Part shown: positions 7,427-15,716 of the stretch, one piece after another
Layout: every line of letters begins with the position of its first letter
Numbering within the stretch: the stretch's first letter is position 1
Assembly (NCBI GenBank): GCA_024102815.1
Contig: JAGFJJ010000076.1
Span: 219,376-283,375 of the forward strand
Source: Phycisphaerae bacterium
Lineage (GTDB): Bacteria > Planctomycetota > Phycisphaerae > UBA1845
Reading direction: 5' to 3'
DNA length: 64,000 nt
The notes under the pieces: generated by a model
What the model was told of the DNA's origin: nothing
Databases searched by the model: none
What the model saw: the letters and a program-made list of their open reading frames with translations, nothing else
Position numbers and translations under genes: made by a program

Positions 7427-8569
7427 TCATTCCCTCATCACCCCCGGCTCAGTGAACAGGTGCAGGTAGCTCTCATAGCGCTCAATGCGAATGTCCCCGC
7501 GTTCCACGGCCTCTTTGATCGCGCAGCGCTCTTCGTGCGTGTGGGTGCAGTCGGGGAAGTGGCACGCGGGCACCAGCGGGGCGAACTCCACGAAATACGC
7601 CTCGTATTCGTTGCGCGGTACGATGGACAAATCCAGCGAGCGGATGCCCGGCGTGTCCACGACGTACCCGCCGAAGGAGAGGCGGATGAGCTCGGCCGTG
7701 GTCGTGGTGTGCCGCCCCTTCTCCGTGGACTCCATCACCGCGCCGATCTTCAGCGCAAGCTCCGGATCGACGGCGTTGAGCAGCGAGCTCTTGCCCACGC
7801 CGCTCTGTCCGGCGATGACCGACTCCTTGTCGGTGAGCAGCGCGCGAAGCTCGTCGATGCCCGCTCCGGTGACGGCGCTGGTGGCGATCGTGCGATAGCC
7901 GAGTTCGGCGTACATCGCCAGCACGGCCGCGCCGTACTCGTCCTCGTCCAGGTCCATCTTGTTCATGCACACGACGGGGGTGATGTCGCCGGCGTGGGCG
8001 GCGACGATGTAGCGGTCGACGAAATGCGGCTTGGGCGCGGGCTGGGCGGCCGAGCTGACGATGACGGCCTGATCCACGTTGGCGGCGATGGTCTGCACGC
8101 GGCGACCGGCCAGTCGGCGAAGCTCGCCCTTCCGCGACTCGACCGCTTCGATGACGCCCTCCTGAACGGCGACATCGCCGGACTCCCCGACGGAGAAAAA
8201 GACGCGGTCGCCGACGGCGACGGGGTGGCGCTCGTCAATGAGCCGAGTTCGAAGTACGCGGCGGACTGTGCAGGAGACGATTCGCTCGCCTTCGTCCACT
8301 GCTGCGAACAGCCCGCGCATGGACAGGACCACGCCGCGACGCCATGTTTCGCGCGGGGCGGCTTCGTCGTCGCGGACGATGATGGTCCGCTGGCGGGAGA
8401 GATCGCCCTTGGCAACGACGTTCTCCCGAGCCTGGGAGTCAACCTCGTGCCCTTCGGCCTCGCGGGCGCGCTGCGTCCAGTCTTTTTCGCGCGCCGGTTT
8501 GAGGCGATTCCGCCGGAACGGCACGCGCACTTTCTTGCCCTCGCCTTTGTTTTTCTTCTTGTCGGGCAT
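7427..8569 (-). CDS. rsgA: Ribosome small subunit-dependent GTPase A
   Basis: 380 residues. RsgA is a circularly permuted GTPase that helps mature the 30S subunit near the decoding centre. Order of motifs proves the permutation: G4 NKMD (203-206) comes before the P-loop GQSGVGKS (254-261) and G3 DTPG (305-308). An OB-fold domain precedes the GTPase part (about 75-160). A C-terminal zinc site C336-x4-C341-x-H343-x5-C349 is present. The first 60 residues are lysine/arginine-rich, longer than in E. coli. ATG 8569 is favoured; the frame extends eight codons further upstream to 8593. Confidence 0.96.
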   Translation of the reverse strand: MPDKKKNKGEGKKVRVPFRRNRLKPAREKDWTQRAREAEGHEVDSQARENVVAKGDLSRQRTIIVRDDEAAPRETWRRGVVLSMRGLFAAVDEGERIVSCTVRRVLRTRLIDERHPVAVGDRVFFSVGESGDVAVQEGVIEAVESRKGELRRLAGRRVQTIAANVDQAVIVSSAAQPAPKPHFVDRYIVAAHAGDITPVVCMNKMDLDEDEYGAAVLAMYAELGYRTIATSAVTGAGIDELRALLTDKESVIAGQSGVGKSSLLNAVDPELALKIGAVMESTEKGRHTTTTAELIRLSFGGYVVDTPGIRSLDLSIVPRNEYEAYFVEFAPLVPACHFPDCTHTHEERCAIKEAVERGDIRIERYESYLHLFTEPGVMRE

Positions 8570-8598
8570 TCGAGCATATTTTCGACCCCACAACGCGC

Positions 8599-8628
8599 AA
8601 AAGAAAGGGCGACGCCGAAGCGCCGCCC
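8599..8628 (-). terminator. Rho-independent terminator after the lipoprotein gene
   Basis: On the minus strand the hairpin GGGCGgCGC/GCGtCGCCC (8628-8607, loop about four bases, one mismatch) is followed by TTTCTTTT (8606-8599). It lies between the lipoprotein gene ending at 8665 and rsgA starting at 8569, so it should separate their transcription. Confidence 0.75.
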
Positions 8629-8664
8629 AAGTGTGTCATCAGTCAGTCTATTCTGAGCCGGTGG

Positions 8665-9279
8665 CTACTCCACAACCCGCCGGCCGACAAAATTGAACTC
8701 GTCTTCCTGGTTCCCTTCCGGGATGCTGATGAGCGTGACTTCAGTCTTGTAGCTGAACGTACCGCGAATCGTGTCAGGATCGTCGACGTCGAACTCGCCG
8801 ACGGCGGACGCCGTGCCGCTGGCCGCTTCCAGTCCCGCTGCAAATCCCGTCAGGCGGCCTTCGAAGGCGAATCCGGTCGCGTCGGACGACTCCGCCCCGT
8901 AGGTCGCCGCGGCATAACTCACGCCCGGGATTGCCGTCGGATAGCGGGCGCCGTCGAACAGGATCGTGTCGCCGAAGATATTCGCCGCGATCGTGTTGTC
9001 CTCGAAGGCTTCGAGCTGACCTTCGGAGCCGAATCGGATGGTCACGAAGGCCGCGCCCTGACCGTTGGGAGCCGCTTGGTAGAACGTCCAGCGGGTGTCC
9101 GCCAGCGAAATTACGCCGCTGCCCAGAGTCACCGGGGCTTCGCTTCCGTCCGGAAGCGTTACAGTCAGTTGCGAGGGCAGGCCGTTGTTGGACGGACCAC
9201 ATCCCGAAAGAGATGCCAGCCCAACGCAGACCACCGCGGGAAAGAGGACAACCGCCACGCCTCGGGTCCACTTGTTCAT
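8665..9279 (-). CDS. Hypothetical lipoprotein
   Basis: 204 residues, exported lipoprotein of unknown function. The signal peptide ends in lipobox LSGC with the lipidated Cys27. The mature part is rich in small and acidic residues and looks like a beta-rich extracellular domain; no family was recognised. The start at 9279 is fixed by the strong ribosome binding site GGGAGGAA located about seven bases upstream; the open frame extends much further upstream but is not protein-like there. A terminator follows the gene. Confidence 0.8.
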   Translation of the reverse strand: MNKWTRGVAVVLFPAVVCVGLASLSGCGPSNNGLPSQLTVTLPDGSEAPVTLGSGVISLADTRWTFYQAAPNGQGAAFVTIRFGSEGQLEAFEDNTIAANIFGDTILFDGARYPTAIPGVSYAAATYGAESSDATGFAFEGRLTGFAAGLEAASGTASAVGEFDVDDPDTIRGTFSYKTEVTLISIPEGNQEDEFNFVGRRVVE

Positions 9280-9548
9280 TTTGTGTTCCTCCCAAACTTC
9301 CATTCGAATGTTGAAATACTCAACCTCTCCATCGGAAAGCGCCCAAATTGCCTTGGGCGAAATCTCAGTACTGGAAGAGCGGGTTTGCCCGGGGGATGGC
9401 GCGATTCCGGACTGCGGGGTGCGCGTTGCCAAAGCCGATAAGAGAGGAAGGCCTATCGGACCGTTGGCGTGTTCGATAATGGCAATGCAGACGGCCGTCC
9501 GGCAATGTTGCTGTTCGATTCGGAGCGCGCAATTGTCGTCCGATTCGG

Positions 9549-9577
9549 TTGACAGTCGCGCGCTTTGCCCCAACAAT
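9549..9577 (+). promoter_or_regulatory. Putative sigma-70 promoter for the HlyD-type gene
   Basis: Perfect -35 TTGACA (9549-9554), a 17-base spacer and AACAAT (9572-9577, four of six consensus positions). Transcription would start near 9584 and leave a leader of about 200 bases before the ATG at 9783. The rest of the 500-base gap 9280-9782 between the divergent genes shows no gene that I can support. Confidence 0.5.
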
Positions 9578-9782
9578 GCCCGGCTCGGCGGACTGGGAGA
9601 GGGGCGCGTTTGCGGTCAGCGTCCGGACCCGTGAGGCCGGCGAACTGAATGGAAATACCTTGCTTTGATCCGGAGCTTGTCGCTTCGGGTCCGAAAACCG
9701 GAACGACACACCTTTGGCAGCGGTCTAGCCTGCCGTGCCGCACATGCCGGTTGCTGAATCAAACACGCGATTTCGTACAAGC

Positions 9783-11270
9783 ATGGACCTTACTCGAAAA
9801 CTGATTAACGCTTCCATCGCCGTGGTGTTGCTGGTCGTGGGTGTCGGAGGGATGTACTGGCTGGTACGCACCAAGCCGCAGCCTCCCATCCGCACGGGAT
9901 TCACGCGATCCGAAGCCGTGGCGGTTACGCCGGTTGTTCCCCAGGTGGAGGCCGCGCCGGTCGTGGGATACGGCACCGTTCGGCCCAAGAATCAGGTGAG
10001 CATTGTGCCTCAAGTCAGCGGGCAGCTTGTGCACACGCACAAGGAGTTGGCTCAGGGGAACATCATTCCGGCCGGAGAGATCCTTTTCGAAATCGACGAC
10101 ACCATCTATCAGGCCCGGGTCAAGCAGGCCGAGGCAGAGGTCGCCGGGCTCGAGGCCGCGCTCGCCCGCCACCGGCAGGAGATCCGCGATCTGGACGACC
10201 GGATCGCGACCGCCCATGAACTTCTGGCCATCGAAGAGCGAACCTACCAGACCGACAAGAACCTGTTCGAGGATGGTGCCGGCACCCAGGCGCAGGTTGA
10301 CCTCGTCTACCAGAAGTACCTGATGCAGAAGGACGCGGTGGCCGATCTGGAGAACCGCCGGGCGTTGGGCCCGTACGTGGAGTCGGAGCTTCAAGCCAAG
10401 CTGGAAGCGGCCCAGGCGAATCTGACGCAGGCTCAGTACCAACTGGACAACACGAAAATAAAGTGTCCTTTCCGGGCGCGCGTGGAGGGTTCCAACGCCT
10501 ACAGGTCGCAGGTGGTTACGGCGCATCTGTCCATCGCCACGCTGACGGATATGGAAGCCTTCGAGTTGTCCGTGGGCATCGACCCCCGGGATCTGCGCTG
10601 GCTGGCGCCGCAGATCCGCCCCGCGGCGCTTTCGCAGAACGATGGGGATGTACTTCCCGGCCCGGAGGTGCGCGTGAGTTCGTCGCTGCCCGGCCGGCCG
10701 TTTGGCTGGGTCGGTCACGTCAGCCGATTCGAGCGTGTCGACGAAACCACGCGAACGGCGCGCCTCGTGGTGGAGATCAGGGATTTCGAGGTGACCTTTA
10801 CGCCGCCTGGAACCGACCCGTCGGCGGCGCCGGAACTGTCGATCGGGATGCACTGCCGGGCCGACCTGCCCGTCGAACCGCTGGAAGATGCCCTCGTGGT
10901 TCCTCGCCACGCGCTGTACGAGAACGGTTGGGTCTATGTTTTTGAGCCCGATCCGTCCGATCCGACGGGGCGTCGAGGGCATCTGGGTCGGCGCGAAGTG
11001 CCCGTGCTGCGTTCGGTGGGCTCGGCCGTGCTCGTGGATTACCGCGGGCGCGAATCGGACGAGCCTTGCGAACTGAAGCCGGGTGATCAACTCATTGTCT
11101 CACCGATCACGCGAGCGGTCGTCGGCATGGACATCGTCGCGCGAGATGCGCAGAAAGCTTCTTCGGTTGACCTGACGGTGCGGACGCCGCCTTCGTTCGA
11201 ATGGACCGCCCGGCTGGCGTCCGATTCACCCCGTCCGCTGCCGGTCCTTCCGCTCGTCCAAGCGAACTGA
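9783..11270 (+). CDS. Periplasmic adaptor (membrane fusion protein), HlyD/RND type
   Basis: 495 residues. Adaptor proteins of this family bridge an inner-membrane pump and an outer-membrane channel. A single membrane helix (residues about 8-28) is followed by a first lipoyl half (VSIVPQVSGQLV), a long alpha-helical hairpin (about residues 115-225, rich in Q, E, A and K), the second lipoyl half (DNTKIKCPFRARVEG) and a beta-barrel domain. The C-terminal membrane-proximal domain ends near residue 470. No pump or outer-membrane channel gene is next to it; the gene to the right is convergent. ATG 9783 places the start just before the membrane helix; ATG 9735 is an in-frame alternative. Confidence 0.88.
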   Translation: MDLTRKLINASIAVVLLVVGVGGMYWLVRTKPQPPIRTGFTRSEAVAVTPVVPQVEAAPVVGYGTVRPKNQVSIVPQVSGQLVHTHKELAQGNIIPAGEILFEIDDTIYQARVKQAEAEVAGLEAALARHRQEIRDLDDRIATAHELLAIEERTYQTDKNLFEDGAGTQAQVDLVYQKYLMQKDAVADLENRRALGPYVESELQAKLEAAQANLTQAQYQLDNTKIKCPFRARVEGSNAYRSQVVTAHLSIATLTDMEAFELSVGIDPRDLRWLAPQIRPAALSQNDGDVLPGPEVRVSSSLPGRPFGWVGHVSRFERVDETTRTARLVVEIRDFEVTFTPPGTDPSAAPELSIGMHCRADLPVEPLEDALVVPRHALYENGWVYVFEPDPSDPTGRRGHLGRREVPVLRSVGSAVLVDYRGRESDEPCELKPGDQLIVSPITRAVVGMDIVARDAQKASSVDLTVRTPPSFEWTARLASDSPRPLPVLPLVQAN

Positions 11271-11359
11271 TTCCAATTCCGGGCGGCGGTCAAACATGGC
11301 CGCGGTTGATGTGCGCTGGGCACGTCGTTACAGGACAGAACCCGCCGCCGTGTCCAACG

Positions 11360-12412
11360 CTATTTTGATTCGCGTGAAACTTCCGACAGGTCATCCGACT
11401 GACAACTGGTTCGGTTGCGCCCGCCGCGCTTGCTGAGGTAAAGGAACTGATCGGCGCGGGCGAGGAGCGTGGCGGAATCATCGTCCACGCGGGCCAGCGT
11501 GCCGCCAACGGACAGGGTGGCGCTGACGGTCTTTCCATTGCAGACAATTTGAGAGTGGCCGACGAGTTGGCGAAAGAACTCTCCGCGCTCCTGCACGTCG
11601 GACTCTTGCGCTGCGGTGCAGAGGGCGGCGAACTCATCTCCGCCAAAGCGTGCGGCGAAGTCGTGGGAGCGGCAGGCGTGGGATAACGTCCTACCGACGA
11701 GGCTCAATACCTCGTCACCTACGGGATGGCCCAGTCCGTCGTTAATTTCTTTGAAGTGATCGATGTCCATGATCAGCAGCGCGAACCCGGGGCCGCCGTC
11801 CCGCAATCGCGTCAGCCGCGTGCTGAGTTCTGTTTCAAAGAACCGGCGATTTGCCAGTCCCGTGATGGGGTCGATCAATGCCGCTACTTCCAGGGCCTGT
11901 ATCCGTTCCAGGTCGGCCGAGCGGGCGGTGGTGTCGGAGAAGGTCTCCAAAGCGCCGATAATCCGCCCTTGAAGGTCGCGAATGGGCACGCCGTGTACAT
12001 GGACGGGGACGCGGTGCCCTTGACGGTGGTGAAGAAACACGTCGGCCGAACGGGGATTCCCGTCACGCATCACGGCCTCCAGTGGGCAGTGATCGTCGCA
12101 GAGGCAGGTTCCCTTATTGTCGATATGACGAAGAATCCCGTCCCGGCAGCAGCGCCCGAGCACGGTCTCGGCGGAAAATCCGGTGATGCGTTCGGCGCCG
12201 CGCGACCAGTATCGGATTCGACGATCGCCGTCGACGAAATAGATGCCGCTATTGATCCGGTCCAGCAGATCCCAATGGAATCCCAGCGCGACCTGTCCGA
12301 GAAAAGCATCGAGGTTGGCCAGTTGAGAGGCGACGCGGGCAGACTTGGGAAACTCCGGGAAGAGGGCCGCGGTGCCTTCATTCGGATTCCACAACGAGCT
12401 GTCATTGGTCAC
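11360..12412 (-). CDS. PAS domain diguanylate cyclase (GGDEF)
   Basis: 350 residues if the GTG at 12412 is used. It should make cyclic di-GMP from two GTP. A PAS domain spans about residues 45-165, with a cysteine-rich stretch (C88, C89, C103, C105, C109) that could hold a metal or sense redox state. The GGDEF domain follows, with active-site GGDEF at 257-261 and an inhibitory-site RxxD (RSHD, 248-251) five residues before it. No EAL domain. The frame stays open to an ATG at 12622 that overlaps the glycosyltransferase stop (ATGA), but those 70 residues are not protein-like, so the start is uncertain. It probably shares a transcript with the glycosyltransferase. Confidence 0.9.
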   Translation of the reverse strand: MTNDSSLWNPNEGTAALFPEFPKSARVASQLANLDAFLGQVALGFHWDLLDRINSGIYFVDGDRRIRYWSRGAERITGFSAETVLGRCCRDGILRHIDNKGTCLCDDHCPLEAVMRDGNPRSADVFLHHRQGHRVPVHVHGVPIRDLQGRIIGALETFSDTTARSADLERIQALEVAALIDPITGLANRRFFETELSTRLTRLRDGGPGFALLIMDIDHFKEINDGLGHPVGDEVLSLVGRTLSHACRSHDFAARFGGDEFAALCTAAQESDVQERGEFFRQLVGHSQIVCNGKTVSATLSVGGTLARVDDDSATLLARADQFLYLSKRGGRNRTSCQSDDLSEVSRESK

Positions 12413-12618
12413 GGTTGAGCCCCCAGGCGATGCGCGGAAAATCCCCGCCCCTGGCGAAATCGGCTCCCCGACGGCCCATTGCGCCCGACACAGAATGCCA
12501 TTCCTACCATTGAATCGACTAAAGAGACCGGTGGGGTTGAAATCTCCCGAGGCAAAGGGGGGTATCCCCCAAGAAGTGAAACCCTGCCCGATAAGGAAGC
12601 GGTCCCGGCTCCGCGCGC

Positions 12619-13914
12619 TCATGCGGCAACGGTAGCCTCCTGGAGAATCTCTTCGTAGACCGCCCACGTCTGTTCGGCCATGACATCGTCGGTGAAGGAG
12701 TTGAGAACCGAAGTGCGCCCTTCCTCGCCCAGTCGCAGCCGGAGCATCGGATCATCCATCAGGCGGGTGAGACCGTCGTGCAGACCGGCGTCATCTTCGG
12801 GGTCATAGAGCAATCCGCCACCGGTGGCTTCGATGAGTTCGGGGAATGAGCCATGCTCGGGCTGCACGACCGGGATGCCAGCGGCCATCGCCTCGAGCAC
12901 ATAGAAGCCCTTCGCCTCGGCGTAGGTCGCGGGTACGGAAAACGCGTGCAGGCTCTTGAGAAATTCGATCTTCTGGTGGCGATCGACTTCGCCGACGACG
13001 TCCACGTCCGCGCCGAATCCCGCTTTGCGAACTTGGGCCAGAAGACCGTCGAAGTACTTGCGATCGGCCGCCCCGAGGTAACCGGCAATCCGCAAGCGGC
13101 AGAGGCGGCCGCTCTGGCGGAGCCGGATGAAAGCCTCGGCAAGCCGGTGCAAGCCCTTCTGCGGGCAGATGCGCGCCAGGTAGCCGATGGTGAACGGTTC
13201 CTGGGGGGGATGCGCGGGCACCTCGAATTCGTAGGGACTGATCCCCATGCAGGCGAACGTGACACGCTCGTCCGGCAGATGAAAGTGTCGTGCGGCATAG
13301 GCGCCGTAGTATTCCGTGGGGGCGAGGTACGCGTCCACGTCCCTTGCGCAACGCCGAATGCGCTCCAGGGCGCGCATGCGGTACGGCTCGACGAGTGCGT
13401 CCAGGAAGATGTCCTCGCCCGCCAAAGAACAGACCACGGGGACGCCGAGCGCTTCTCGAATGGGTGCGGCGATGCCCAAGAACATCAGGTTCGGCAGGTG
13501 GACGATTGACGGCGCCAAGGTGCCAAGATCGCGCAGCAGGCGGTCAAGCTCCTTGCGCAAGTGGCCGCGCGGTCCATCCAGCACGGATACCGTGAGCGTT
13601 CCGAGTTGCTTCGCGCTGGTGGAAGCCGCCAGGCGCCCGACACGGCGAAGCAGCACGGTCCAGTCCAGGATGCGGTCGATGAACCGCGGCGTGTGGCGGA
13701 ACAGGCTCCAGCGCTCCTGGAGGTACACGTTGATGCCGCCGAAGTGGACGTCGTGCCGGCTGACGTCCGTCTCATCCGTACGGATGGGCGTGTACAGGGG
13801 CAGCAGGACGATGTCGCGCCCCTGGGCCATGAGCCGGGCGGCGAGACGGTTGTCGCGCATGCAGCTGCCGCAGTACATGTCGCCGGCGCCGGCCACAAGG
13901 TAGGCGATTTTCAT
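12619..13914 (-). CDS. Glycosyltransferase family 4 (GT-B fold)
   Basis: 431 residues. GT4 enzymes transfer sugars from nucleotide donors with retention. The N-terminal Rossmann half starts with KIAYLVAGAGDMYCGSCMRDN; the C-terminal half carries the donor-binding EX7E region (YAEAKGFYVLEAMAAGIPV, residues about 340-358) and PEHGSFPELI. No signal peptide or membrane segment. ATG 13914 is the start that matches homology; the frame extends 36 codons upstream with no supporting similarity. Acceptor unknown; the nearest envelope genes are far to the right, so it may act in glycolipid or exopolysaccharide synthesis. Confidence 0.88.
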   Translation of the reverse strand: MKIAYLVAGAGDMYCGSCMRDNRLAARLMAQGRDIVLLPLYTPIRTDETDVSRHDVHFGGINVYLQERWSLFRHTPRFIDRILDWTVLLRRVGRLAASTSAKQLGTLTVSVLDGPRGHLRKELDRLLRDLGTLAPSIVHLPNLMFLGIAAPIREALGVPVVCSLAGEDIFLDALVEPYRMRALERIRRCARDVDAYLAPTEYYGAYAARHFHLPDERVTFACMGISPYEFEVPAHPPQEPFTIGYLARICPQKGLHRLAEAFIRLRQSGRLCRLRIAGYLGAADRKYFDGLLAQVRKAGFGADVDVVGEVDRHQKIEFLKSLHAFSVPATYAEAKGFYVLEAMAAGIPVVQPEHGSFPELIEATGGGLLYDPEDDAGLHDGLTRLMDDPMLRLRLGEEGRTSVLNSFTDDVMAEQTWAVYEEILQEATVAA

Positions 13915-14277
13915 CCGTAGGCTGCCCCGTCGTTCAGAGTTTGAGCCGATGGCTTCGCTGGAATGATCGGATCGGACTTCCCCAACGTGTCGGACCCTAC
14001 TTATCGTTTTCCATTGCGGCAATCCATGAGCCGCGTCCTCAATGAATCCGGGCCCGCGATGGATCGGGCCCCGTCATGTCCGGCACAAATCATACTCGAT
14101 GGTGCTGCTTTGTCTTGCAAGTCCGGATCAATCTGTGGAAACAAGCCGCCGGGTCAGCCGTCGGCTGTGCCCGCGATATCGTGCGTTGCCCGTGATTGTT
14201 ACAGCACCGGGACAAAACTCCGCTTCCTGCTTCGCGCGTACTCTTGTCGAAATCGGTGGCAGATCGTTGGTCAGGCG

Positions 14278-14322
14278 TTGCCTTCCCGCTCTGAATTGCT
14301 AGTCTTAGCCCGAAATTCGGGC
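14278..14322 (+). promoter_or_regulatory. Putative promoter with operator-like palindrome upstream of the dockerin protein gene
   Basis: TTGCCT (14278-14283), 16-base spacer and TAGTCT (14300-14305) with TGC before the -10. Directly downstream, over the expected start site, lies the perfect inverted repeat GCCCGAA-A-TTCGGGC (14308-14322), placed as an operator would be. The remainder of the 500-base divergent gap 13915-14414 holds GC-rich repeats near 14330-14370 but no gene that I can support. Confidence 0.4.
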
Positions 14323-14414
14323 CCGGCGCGCAACGGCCCGCGCCGCGCGGCGCTTTGCGGCGCCGCACAACCACATGTTCGGGAAGTCGAGACCCTTTCT
14401 GAAAGGAAGTTCCG

Positions 14415-15560
14415 GTGATCAAGCAACCACGAAGCATTCGGGCGGTACGGGGGGTGTTCGCAGGAGTGGCGTTGGTGGCGGTCCTCGGGGCCGTGGTCCC
14501 GGCGGGTGCCGTGCCGATGGTCCTGGAGAGCCAGCAGGATACGGCCAAGGTCAGTTCGTTCACGCTCGATTTCGGACCGGGTTTCCCGCTTTCGAGCGCC
14601 GAGATCGCCTATACGACGTTCGATCTGCAAATCGATCCGGCGACCGGTTCGGCCCAGTTGCTGAATTACTATCAGGAGGTTGACCCGCTTCTGCTTCCCG
14701 ACGGCCAGGGCGGATCGGTGAGCACCGGCAACATGACCATCACGATCCTGAGCTCGGAGTCGGGCACGTACTCGCGGCGGACCGGTGTGTTCACCACGCA
14801 GGATGTCTATCAGATCGAATTTGACGGCGACCTCAGTGCATTCGGGATTACGTCCCCGTTTTATCTTCCGGGCAGTTCCTCGGGCACGGTGGGTTTCTCG
14901 TCCGTTTCCGCGGGCACGACGGCGATGGCTTGGGACGGCCAGGGCGAACTGCTCAACGGCCTGTTTCCATTTGAATACACCTGCTCGGTGGACAGCACGT
15001 TTGATTCAACCAATGCGACGGCGTTCGTTGCCACGGCCGAGCCGGCTTTCGACGCAATTGACGCCGGTATTCCCTTCGAGCCAAACGACGCCGCCGTCGA
15101 GTACGGCTGGGACGGTAACCGGGTGACGTTCAACGCGCCGCCCGTCGGTGTTGCCGCATCGGACTTCCTCGCGGAGGTGGATGAACTTCCTGCGGACGTG
15201 CAGGTAGTCGATGCGTCGGGCGTGGATGCGAAGACATTTGAACTGGACCTGAACGGTCCCGTTGCTCCGGGCGCGTGGACGGTCTTGACGCACGTTCCGA
15301 GCGGCACGACCGCGTGCCTGGGGTTCCTCCCCGGCGATGTGGACGGGACGGGGACCGCCAATGCCTCGGACGTGGCCACGCTGATCGAAGCCCTGAGCGG
15401 CGTCGGCGGCGGGGAGCGTCCGCTTTTCGCCACCGACATTGACCGCAGCGGATCGGCCGGGCCGGCGGATATTACGATGTTGATCGACCTTCTCAATGGA
15501 GCGGGCGCGTTCGATCCGTGGAACGGTGTTTCGATTGGCGCGTCGCCCTGCCAGGGGTAA
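14415..15560 (+). CDS. Secreted protein with C-terminal dockerin-like repeats
   Basis: 381 residues. An N-terminal signal peptide (residues 1-32, with positively charged start and AGA cleavage region) leads a beta-rich domain of unknown function. From residue 307 two EF-hand-like calcium loops follow: GDVDGTGTANASD and TDIDRSGSAGPAD, each followed by a helix, which is the type I dockerin layout. Such tails are common in planctomycete exported proteins even without cellulosomes. The GTG at 14415 is preceded by AAAGGAAG. No neighbour clarifies its role. Confidence 0.8.
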   Translation: MIKQPRSIRAVRGVFAGVALVAVLGAVVPAGAVPMVLESQQDTAKVSSFTLDFGPGFPLSSAEIAYTTFDLQIDPATGSAQLLNYYQEVDPLLLPDGQGGSVSTGNMTITILSSESGTYSRRTGVFTTQDVYQIEFDGDLSAFGITSPFYLPGSSSGTVGFSSVSAGTTAMAWDGQGELLNGLFPFEYTCSVDSTFDSTNATAFVATAEPAFDAIDAGIPFEPNDAAVEYGWDGNRVTFNAPPVGVAASDFLAEVDELPADVQVVDASGVDAKTFELDLNGPVAPGAWTVLTHVPSGTTACLGFLPGDVDGTGTANASDVATLIEALSGVGGGERPLFATDIDRSGSAGPADITMLIDLLNGAGAFDPWNGVSIGASPCQG

Positions 15561-15599
15561 CCGGGTCGGAGGGCCCCGTCCTTTCCTGCAGGAACTCTT

Positions 15600-15658
15600 C
15601 CGCCCCGGCCGTCCCAGCGGCTGCCGGGGCGGGTTCTTGCGCGGGGATGGCCCCGCGC
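15600..15658 (+). terminator. GC-rich hairpins after the dockerin protein gene
   Basis: CCGCCCCGGC/GCCGGGGCGG (15600-15609 with 15623-15632) followed by GTTCTT, then a second hairpin GCGCGGGG/CCCCGCGC with loop ATGG (15639-15658). The T-run is poor, so termination efficiency is uncertain, but position between two co-directional genes suits a terminator. Confidence 0.5.
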
Positions 15659-15716
15659 CATTACTTACGCGCCTGAAACATGGGGCGAGGCGTGTGTTTA
15701 GGGTATAAGAAGTCCT

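Noticed and set aside
12413..12622. N-terminal extension of the GGDEF protein to ATG 12622
   Set aside because: The overlap with the glycosyltransferase stop is attractive, but the 70 extra residues are glycine/proline/phenylalanine-rich with no predicted fold; left as an alternative.
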